A stretch of 64,000 bases of DNA, from positions 1 to 64,000 of the forward strand of contig DASZJD010000034.1 in the NCBI GenBank assembly GCA_035948415.1, written 5' to 3'. Below the pieces are notes generated by a model, which saw only the letters and a program-made list of their open reading frames with translations, did not search any database and had not been told where the DNA came from. The stretch is from Acidimicrobiia bacterium. GTDB taxonomy: Bacteria > Actinomycetota > Acidimicrobiia > IMCC26256 > PALSA-555. The first letter of the stretch is position 1. Each line of letters starts with the position of its first letter. Positions 63,306 through 64,000 of the stretch are shown here, piece after piece. The position numbers were made by a program, and so were the translations under genes.

Positions 63306-64000
63306 GTGACGTCAGTGCCGCCGGGCCCCGAGGCCGACTCGCCGACCCTCCACGACGCCACCTACCTCGCCCCGCACGGAGCGGTCGCCGACACGGCGCC
63401 GACCCCGGTCACCGACGACGGGTCCGGACGTCGGCGGACCTCGCGGCGGGACCGGACGAAACGGCTCATCCTCGAGTGGGTCGTGCTCATCGCCGCCGCC
63501 CTGCTCATCGCGTTCCTCATCAAGACCTTCCTGTTCCAGGCGTTCTACATCCCGTCGGCGTCGATGGAGCCCACGCTGAAGGTGGGCGACCGGGTGCTCG
63601 TCAACAAGCTGAGCTACGACTTCCACGACGTGCACCGCGGCGACGTGGTGGTGTTCAAGGCGCCGCCGAGCGCACAGAGCGGCAACATCCAGGACCTCGT
63701 CAAGCGCGTCATCGGGCTCCCCGGCGAGACCGTCACCGGCCGCCCGGACGGCAGCGTCTACGTGAACGGGCGGCGGCTCTCCGAGCCTTACCTCGTGAAG
63801 GGCACCCCGACGGACATCCGGGACGTGCCGCCGGGCTGCGGGCGCCCGGCCGACGGGAGCGCGGGGTGTGTCGTCCCCCCCGGGCAGGTCCTCGTGCTCG
63901 GTGACAACCGGACGGAGTCGAAGGACGGCCGGGTGTTCGGCCCGATCCGGGAGTCCTCGATCGTCGGGCGGGTCTTCGTGCGCATCTGGCCGCTCGGCAG
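63306..64000 (+). CDS. lepB: Signal peptidase I (partial, 3' end beyond window)
   Basis: Membrane serine peptidase that cleaves Sec and Tat signal peptides. About 231 residues are in the window. A long hydrophilic N-tail of 50 residues is followed by one transmembrane helix (WVVLIAAALLIAFLIKTFLF), the catalytic IPSASMEPTL (Ser 86) and the Lys motif VKRVIGLPGE near residue 133, then the GDNRTESKDGR segment. GTG 63306 is the most upstream start in this frame that fits; a 5-codon frame GTG GAG CCG TCC TCG TGA ends on it with a GTGA overlap. It has no clear promoter of its own. Confidence 0.93.
   Translation, partial: MTSVPPGPEADSPTLHDATYLAPHGAVADTAPTPVTDDGSGRRRTSRRDRTKRLILEWVVLIAAALLIAFLIKTFLFQAFYIPSASMEPTLKVGDRVLVNKLSYDFHDVHRGDVVVFKAPPSAQSGNIQDLVKRVIGLPGETVTGRPDGSVYVNGRRLSEPYLVKGTPTDIRDVPPGCGRPADGSAGCVVPPGQVLVLGDNRTESKDGRVFGPIRESSIVGRVFVRIWPLG

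Noticed and set aside
1-64000. tRNA, rRNA, CRISPR array, insertion sequence, replication origin
   Set aside because: Intergenic spaces are nearly all under 200 bases, and no direct-repeat array, cloverleaf, DnaA-box cluster or transposase was seen by eye; a small structured RNA could still be missed.

Overview
The window is a 64 kb piece of a very GC-rich (about 70 % or more by eye), densely packed bacterial chromosome. The Pup-proteasome locus (mpa/arc, dop, pup, prcB, prcA, pafA, pafB, pafC), an F420 biosynthesis gene (fused cofG-cofH), a split CrtYc/CrtYd lycopene cyclase, a MarP-type periplasmic protease and frequent GTG starts point to an actinobacterium. Together with the TtuA/TtuB/TrmI genes and the acyl-CoA enzymes I favour class Acidimicrobiia, but no rRNA or other phylogenetic marker is present to prove it. 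I see no tRNA or rRNA gene, insertion sequence, prophage or CRISPR array, and no gene-free stretch longer than about 200 bases. Sixty-three protein genes are called, of which the first and last are cut by the window edges.

Layout. 1-9.96 kb: lipid and redox housekeeping (lipase maturation factor, FAD oxidoreductase, MarR regulator with its palindrome, enoyl-CoA hydratase, GNAT, 5'-3' exonuclease, SDR, RmuC, FxsA, an acyl-CoA dehydrogenase with an SCP2 protein). 10.0-14.5 kb: a carotenoid cluster, crtE-crtI-crtB facing crtYc-crtYd-crtZ, enough for GGPP to beta-carotene and hydroxylated derivatives. 14.6-19.0 kb: an ABC exporter, TlpA-like thioredoxin, haem O synthase CtaB, a GroES-like protein and a Cys-cluster protein. 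19.1-26.5 kb: two GlcD/GlcE-like flavoproteins and two large class III nucleotide cyclase fusions arranged tail to tail. 26.6-37.4 kb: LOG protein, adenosine kinase, FO synthase, and the oxidative and non-oxidative pentose phosphate genes pgl, zwf, tal, tkt, interrupted by a methyltransferase/MUG-glycosylase fusion. 37.5-43.0 kb: a FIST protein, a methyltransferase, and an operon GH84 hexosaminidase - GT2 - NagA. 43.1-49.5 kb: AMP-forming and split NDP-forming acyl-CoA ligases, a PBP4-type carboxypeptidase and a beta-propeller lipoprotein. 49.5-53.4 kb: small membrane proteins, then a tightly coupled ttuB-ttuA-trmI-marP operon. 53.5-63.3 kb: ferredoxin and the complete Pup-proteasome locus. 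63.3 kb to the end: signal peptidase I, running off the edge.

Two themes stand out. First, about twenty genes have a -10-like hexamer (most often TAGGCT, TAGCCT or TACGCT, usually preceded by GG or CG) only 6-10 bases in front of the start codon, which suggests extensive leaderless transcription and was used here to choose many starts. Second, genes inside operons are joined by 4-base ATGA/GTGA overlaps, so operon membership is clear. The most interesting modules are: ttuB-ttuA-trmI, which would install both the s2T54 and m1A58 T-loop tRNA modifications and in which the ubiquitin-like TtuB carries three residues after its diglycine; the cytoplasmic GH84-GT2-NagA operon; the methyltransferase-MUG fusion; and an alpha/beta-hydrolase-cyclase fusion with Asp at the nucleophile position. 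Functions are inferred from family motifs read by eye; no database search was run.
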